Below are positions 60,589 through 64,000 of a DNA stretch of 64,000 nt, one piece after another. A program made the translations under genes and the position numbers. Each line of letters begins with the position of its first letter. Within the stretch, counting starts at the first letter, position 1. This DNA comes from Paenibacillus andongensis. GTDB lineage: Bacteria; Bacillota; Bacilli; Paenibacillales; NBRC-103111. Below the pieces are notes generated by a model, which saw nothing but the letters and a program-made list of their open reading frames with translations, made no database searches and was not told where the DNA came from. The stretch lies in assembly GCF_025369935.1 (NCBI RefSeq), contig NZ_CP104467.1, forward strand, positions 1,805,001-1,869,000, given 5' to 3'.

Positions 60589-61602
60589 ATGAAACATCAA
60601 CATTGGATTCGTTCAGCCGCTATCGCGGGGGTTATTGCCTTGCTGACCACGGGATGTTCGGTTCTGGGCACTGGAAAGAAAAGTGACATCGATGCACCTC
60701 CGACAACGGGTGCGGGAGCTGACGCGAAGACGACATCAGCAGCCGTTACGATCGATATGATCGAAGACAATTCATCGCAGATGACGGTTTATGTGAAAGA
60801 TGGTAAAGGCTTCGTGGCTCCGCTTAGTCTTGGATTGCCGAAGACGGTGTCTGTCGCCAAAACGACTCTCGAGTATATGGTGGACGGAGGACCTGTTGCA
60901 AGTTTGCTTCCATCTGGTTTTGAGGCTCTGCTGCCTAAAGGTACGAAAGTCGTAAGTTTGAATGTCACATCAGACAAGCGTGCCATTGTTGATTTCTCTA
61001 AGGAGTTCCTCAATTATGATGGGGCAAATGAGAGAAAAATTTTAGAAGCTATCACTTGGAACCTGACGAGCTTCCCCACCGTAGAGAAAGTGCAGCTGCG
61101 TGTAGACGGGAAAGATCTGAAGGAGATGCCGAAAGGGAAGACACCGCTGGATACACCGCTTGCACGCTCGATGGGGATCAACATCGAGAAGGCTGAGGAC
61201 GCTGAATTTGGCCAATCCACACCGGTCACACTCTATTTCTTGAATCAAAATGATCAGAATTACAAATATTATGTACCTGTTACAAGGCTCGTCAAAAGAA
61301 CGGATGATGTCGCGAAAGCGGTTGTCGAACAGTTGATCAAAGGGCCTGATCAGAAGAAGGGTCTGGCTGCTGTTCTGAATGCTACAACGGAAGTGAAGAG
61401 CATTAAGCCCGCGGATGGCGTTATAACCGTTGACTTCTCCAATAAATTCCTTGGCGCCGATCAGAAAGCATCTGCTGAGGCTATGCAGTCCGTTATTCTT
61501 TCATTGACGGAGAACACAAGCTTTAAGCAAGTGCAAATAAAAGTGGATGGCGCTGTGAAGCCTGTAACGAAACCTGCGCATATTAATCCGGCTAAGCTTT
61601 AA
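60589..61602 (+). CDS. gerM: spore germination/sporulation lipoprotein GerM
   Basis: 337 residues. Signal peptide ending LLTTGCSVLG with lipobox TTGC. Two GerMN domains follow, each with an LEYMVDGGP/VVEQLIKGP-type helix and a V-x-VDFSxxFL strand (RAIVDFSKEFLNYDG and GVITVDFSNKFLGAD). In Bacillus GerM is made in the mother cell, localises to the septum and is needed for engulfment complex function and germination. GGAGGAGG precedes the ATG. gerM upstream of rph is the usual order in Bacilli, here interrupted by the cobalt transporter. Confidence 0.92.
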   Translation: MKHQHWIRSAAIAGVIALLTTGCSVLGTGKKSDIDAPPTTGAGADAKTTSAAVTIDMIEDNSSQMTVYVKDGKGFVAPLSLGLPKTVSVAKTTLEYMVDGGPVASLLPSGFEALLPKGTKVVSLNVTSDKRAIVDFSKEFLNYDGANERKILEAITWNLTSFPTVEKVQLRVDGKDLKEMPKGKTPLDTPLARSMGINIEKAEDAEFGQSTPVTLYFLNQNDQNYKYYVPVTRLVKRTDDVAKAVVEQLIKGPDQKKGLAAVLNATTEVKSIKPADGVITVDFSNKFLGADQKASAEAMQSVILSLTENTSFKQVQIKVDGAVKPVTKPAHINPAKL

Positions 61603-61779
61603 AAAGCTTGCCCGGTTCTAACGACCTCTATGCAAACGTGCTGTCTTTGACAAGGCGCTTGCCTAGGGGTTTTCTCAGCGTTGTCTAGTCATAACTTTAA
61701 ATAACTAAATAATTACATTGATCCCTTTTCAGCTCTGTGCTATTTTAAAATGAACAACCGAATATTGTCGTAGTTACTA

Positions 61780-61975
61780 GGTGCCTTTTTGGAGACAAAG
61801 AGGGTAACAGGGAATGGGGTGAAAGTCCCCTGCGGTCCCGCCACTGTAATCAGGGAGCAACTTTCTAAGAATCCACTCATGTAATGGGGAAGGGAGAGAG
61901 AAGCTTTGATCTGAGAGCCAGGAGACCTACCTAGTAGCGTTACAGTAGACGTCCTTCGAGGAAAGGGGCTGGTGT
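61780..61975 (+). ncRNA. cobalamin riboswitch
   Basis: AdoCbl aptamer with the conserved blocks GGGAATGGGGTGAAAGTCC (61811-), GCGGTCCCGCCACTGTAA (61833-61850, part of the B12 box core) and GAGAGCCAGGAGACCTACC (61912-). It precedes a cobalt-type transporter, a standard arrangement. A terminator at 62028 gives the expression platform. Confidence 0.95.
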
Positions 61976-62027
61976 AGAATATTATTAATACGGGATTTTT
62001 CTGTCTTTGTTTGATAATGATCTGCTT

Positions 62028-62056
62028 CCTTGGCCATCAATGGTCAAGGTTTTTTT
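62028..62056 (+). terminator. riboswitch-controlled terminator
   Basis: CCTTGGCCA pairs with TGGTCAAGG around TCAA, followed by TTTTTTT, 36 bases before the transporter start. Termination when cobalamin is bound is expected. Confidence 0.85.
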
Positions 62057-62092
62057 GTTTGGAATTAAAAACAAAACAAGGAGGAATGAACG

Positions 62093-62812
62093 ATGGGTAG
62101 CGAGTATCTGGTTATTATTTTTTCGTCATTATTACTGGGATTTAGGCACGGGGTTGATTGGGATCATATTGCAGCCATTACGGATTTGGTTGGGGTAGAA
62201 ACAAAAGCTAGAAAGGGCATGCTGCTTGCAACTATGTATTCTCTTGGTCATGGTTTGGTTATCCTTGTTCTTGGTTTGAGTGCAATTGTCTTAGGCAAAA
62301 ATATTCCTAGTTGGCTTGATTCGACAATGGAACTCCTAGTAGCATCAACGCTTATTTTACTTAGTATCTGGATGTTTATCACTTTGATTCGCCAGTGGAA
62401 TGGATTTGAATTGCGAAGCAAATGGAGTGTTGCGCTTGAGGGGATTCGTCAATTAAAGTACGTTGTTGCTGCGAAAGTATTGAAAAAAGAAGTCGTTCAA
62501 GTTTCTTCAACGAAAAAAACAATCGGACATGCTGGTGCGTTTTTAGTTGGAATCATACATGGATTCGGCGCTGAGACACCTACGCAAATCTTACTGCTTA
62601 GTACGGCTGCTGGAATGAGTACAATGATTTTAGGAGGATCTGTCGTTTTTTCCTTTGTGTTCGGTTTGATTTTATCTACTTCTCTGATTGCTTTATTAGC
62701 AGTCATAGGTTTTCTAAAAGCTCGATTGCGACTTTCTGTGTATCGAGTAGTTGGTTGTCTAACTGCTGCGTATAGCTTTGTATTGGGTGTAATGATTTTT
62801 ATGCGTATATAG
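62093..62812 (+). CDS. nickel/cobalt transporter-like membrane protein
   Basis: 239 residues, about six membrane segments. FRHGVDWDHIAAITDLV near the N-terminus is the HGxDxDH metal-recognition motif of NiCoT/HupE-type carriers, and GIIHGFGAETPTQI is the second conserved segment. Control by a cobalamin riboswitch makes cobalt the likely cargo. CAAGGAGG precedes the ATG. Monocistronic, with a perfect terminator after the stop. Confidence 0.87.
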   Translation: MGSEYLVIIFSSLLLGFRHGVDWDHIAAITDLVGVETKARKGMLLATMYSLGHGLVILVLGLSAIVLGKNIPSWLDSTMELLVASTLILLSIWMFITLIRQWNGFELRSKWSVALEGIRQLKYVVAAKVLKKEVVQVSSTKKTIGHAGAFLVGIIHGFGAETPTQILLLSTAAGMSTMILGGSVVFSFVFGLILSTSLIALLAVIGFLKARLRLSVYRVVGCLTAAYSFVLGVMIFMRI

Positions 62813-62817
62813 ATTTT

Positions 62818-62851
62818 GAGGCCATAGCATTCAATGCTATGGCCTCTTTAT
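62818..62851. terminator. intrinsic terminator of the cobalt transporter
   Basis: GAGGCCATAGCAT and ATGCTATGGCCTC pair perfectly over 13 bp around TCA, then TTTATTATT. Confidence 0.92.
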
Positions 62852-63123
62852 TATTATCGTATGTAATTGTCCAGAGCTTTTTGTAAATCAAATAACACTC
62901 GGCTTCGATGTTCATCCTGAACAGATGATACAACGCAATGTTCCAGGGTTATGTAAAGGTGGATAAATCCAAAGTTATGCTAGCCTATGGATGCCAAAAC
63001 TTTAGAATCAATTTCGTGCCGGACATTAACATGTGATAGAATGTGCTAGTATCGAGTTCTCGTTTGAGATAAATAATTGAAATTTTGCAACTTCCAGATT
63101 CCAGAAAACCTTAAGGAAAAAAA
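62852..63123. other. gene-free stretch upstream of rph
   Basis: No open frame with a ribosome site and no RNA recognised. AT-rich, with no clear repeats. Confidence 0.5.
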
Positions 63124-63188
63124 TATAGGTTTTTACCCCAATTTGGAAATAATAAAGAAAAATTTGGGGATAGTAACCTATTTTTTTT
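63124..63188 (+). terminator. hairpin with U tract overlapping the rph -35
   Basis: ATAGGTTTTTACCCCAATTT pairs imperfectly with AAATTTGGGGATAGTAACCT AT (the second arm continues two bases), followed by eight T. It would end any transcript coming from the left, but no gene precedes it within 270 bases. Confidence 0.55.
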
Positions 63189-63214
63189 ACAAAAGCCCTA
63201 CACTACATTACAAT
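63186..63214 (+). promoter_or_regulatory. sigma-A promoter of rph
   Basis: TTTACA (63186-63191) and TACAAT (63209-63214) with exactly 17 bases between, 52 bases before the start codon. Confidence 0.7.
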
Positions 63215-63265
63215 GGGGCGTAGGAACAAGCTTCTGATGGAAGCAACAGGAGGAGAACAACATTT

Positions 63266-64000
63266 ATGAGAATTGGCGGTAGAACGAATCAAGAACTGCG
63301 ACCTATGAAAATTACCCCTCATTATATAAAACACGCGGAAGGCTCGGTGCTTATTGAGGTCGGGGATACCAAAGTGATTTGTACAGCGACGGTTGAAGAA
63401 CGCGTTCCACCTTTTATGAAAGGTCAAGGGAAAGGGTGGGTTACAGCCGAATATTCGATGCTGCCTCGAGCTACGCAGGTTAGAAATCAGCGTGAAGCTG
63501 CCAAAGGTAAGCTTGGTGGACGTACGATGGAGATTCAGCGTCTTATTGGCCGTGCGCTTCGTTCTGTGGTGAATTTGGAAGCCTTAGGCGAAAGATCCAT
63601 CACACTCGATTGCGATGTTATTCAAGCGGATGGCGGTACGCGTACTACGTCAATTACCGGTGCTTTTGTTGCCATGGCATTTGCCATCGACAAGCTTTCG
63701 ACAGACAAGAAATTAGCCAAATTCCCGATTAACGACTTTCTGGCTTCTGTGAGTGTTGGTGTTATCGGCCAAACACCGCGGCTGGATCTGAATTATGAAG
63801 AAGATTCACATGCCAAAGTTGATATGAACGTCGTGATGACGGGGCAGGGTCAATTCGTAGAAATCCAAGGAACTGGCGAGGATGCTCCTTTTTCCCGTAA
63901 AGAACTGGATGAATTGCTCGCTCTCGCTGAAACTGGCATCCATACGATGATTGAAGAGCAATCTAACGTTTTAGGCCCGATCGCTGATCGCATTCGAGGT
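63266..64000 (+). CDS. rph: ribonuclease PH (partial, runs off the right edge)
   Basis: Phosphorolytic 3'-5' exoribonuclease that trims tRNA 3' ends; a hexamer in the cytosol. 245 codons are present. Family blocks: [83 protein letters not shown] (quoted short as [18 protein letters not shown]), [30 protein letters not shown] precedes the ATG at 63266. The C-terminus lies outside the window. In Bacillus it also follows gerM. Confidence 0.96.
   Translation, partial: MRIGGRTNQELRPMKITPHYIKHAEGSVLIEVGDTKVICTATVEERVPPFMKGQGKGWVTAEYSMLPRATQVRNQREAAKGKLGGRTMEIQRLIGRALRSVVNLEALGERSITLDCDVIQADGGTRTTSITGAFVAMAFAIDKLSTDKKLAKFPINDFLASVSVGVIGQTPRLDLNYEEDSHAKVDMNVVMTGQGQFVEIQGTGEDAPFSRKELDELLALAETGIHTMIEEQSNVLGPIADRIRG

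Noticed and set aside
62007..62198. Open frame across the riboswitch terminator
   Set aside because: It runs through the terminator stem into the transporter gene in another frame; not a protein.

Overview
The window looks like a chromosome segment of a spore-forming Firmicute of the Paenibacillus type. Support for this: gerE and gerM sporulation genes, a FapR operator in front of fabH, S-layer homology domains, LplB/YtcP-type sugar permeases paired with large membrane-anchored AraC regulators, an ANTAR-type antitermination leader, and strong Shine-Dalgarno sequences throughout. No rRNA, tRNA, prophage, insertion sequence or CRISPR array was found.

Region 1 (1-14592) is a surface-glycan island. 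Two rightward clusters (24-4125 and 10944-14592) and four leftward units (7306-4596, 7943-7536, 9566-8129, 10730-9792) carry at least eight glycosyltransferases, a methyltransferase, a sugar-nucleotide epimerase and several small beta-rich or propeller proteins that look like the glycosylated surface partners. Three of the leftward units share one bipartite promoter-like motif, so they form a regulon. Spore-surface decoration is the most likely role, but this is inference. A glycosyltransferase remnant (4131-4524) marks decay within the island. Three small related helical proteins end the rightward cluster.

Region 2 (14572-23850) has fabH under a perfect FapR operator, then a carbohydrate ABC transporter operon (two permeases, binding lipoprotein, Gfo/Idh/MocA oxidoreductase) with a divergent AraC-type membrane regulator, and a secreted CAP-domain protein.

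Region 3 (23893-32507) is nitrate assimilation: a TrpD-like protein and an ANTAR RNA-binding regulator leftward, and narK-nirB-nirD-nasC rightward. The leader between them has a consensus sigma-A promoter with an overlapping GlnR/TnrA-like box and two successive sets of ANTAR hexaloop hairpins, each merging into a terminator. A second, highly structured intergenic RNA lies between narK and nirB.

Region 4 (32589-48328) is a pectin / rhamnogalacturonan utilisation locus: ABC transporter, oligogalacturonate-lyase-like protein, sulfatase, YesU-like protein, GH42 galactosidase, GH105 hydrolase, PcRGLX/YetA-like lyase and a second AraC membrane regulator. Paired A-tract motifs in front of the GH42 gene and of the YetA-GH105 operon suggest common control.

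Region 5 (48474-64000) is mostly housekeeping and sporulation: an Lhr-type helicase, an S-layer-domain protein with five exact-period repeats, a repeat-rich gene-free stretch, a small MerR-like protein, gerE, a DUF6483-like protein, a methyltransferase, an MBL-fold hydrolase, a PgpA-like protein, gerM, a cobalamin riboswitch with a cobalt-type transporter, and the start of rph. Several dispersed repeats link distant parts of the window.
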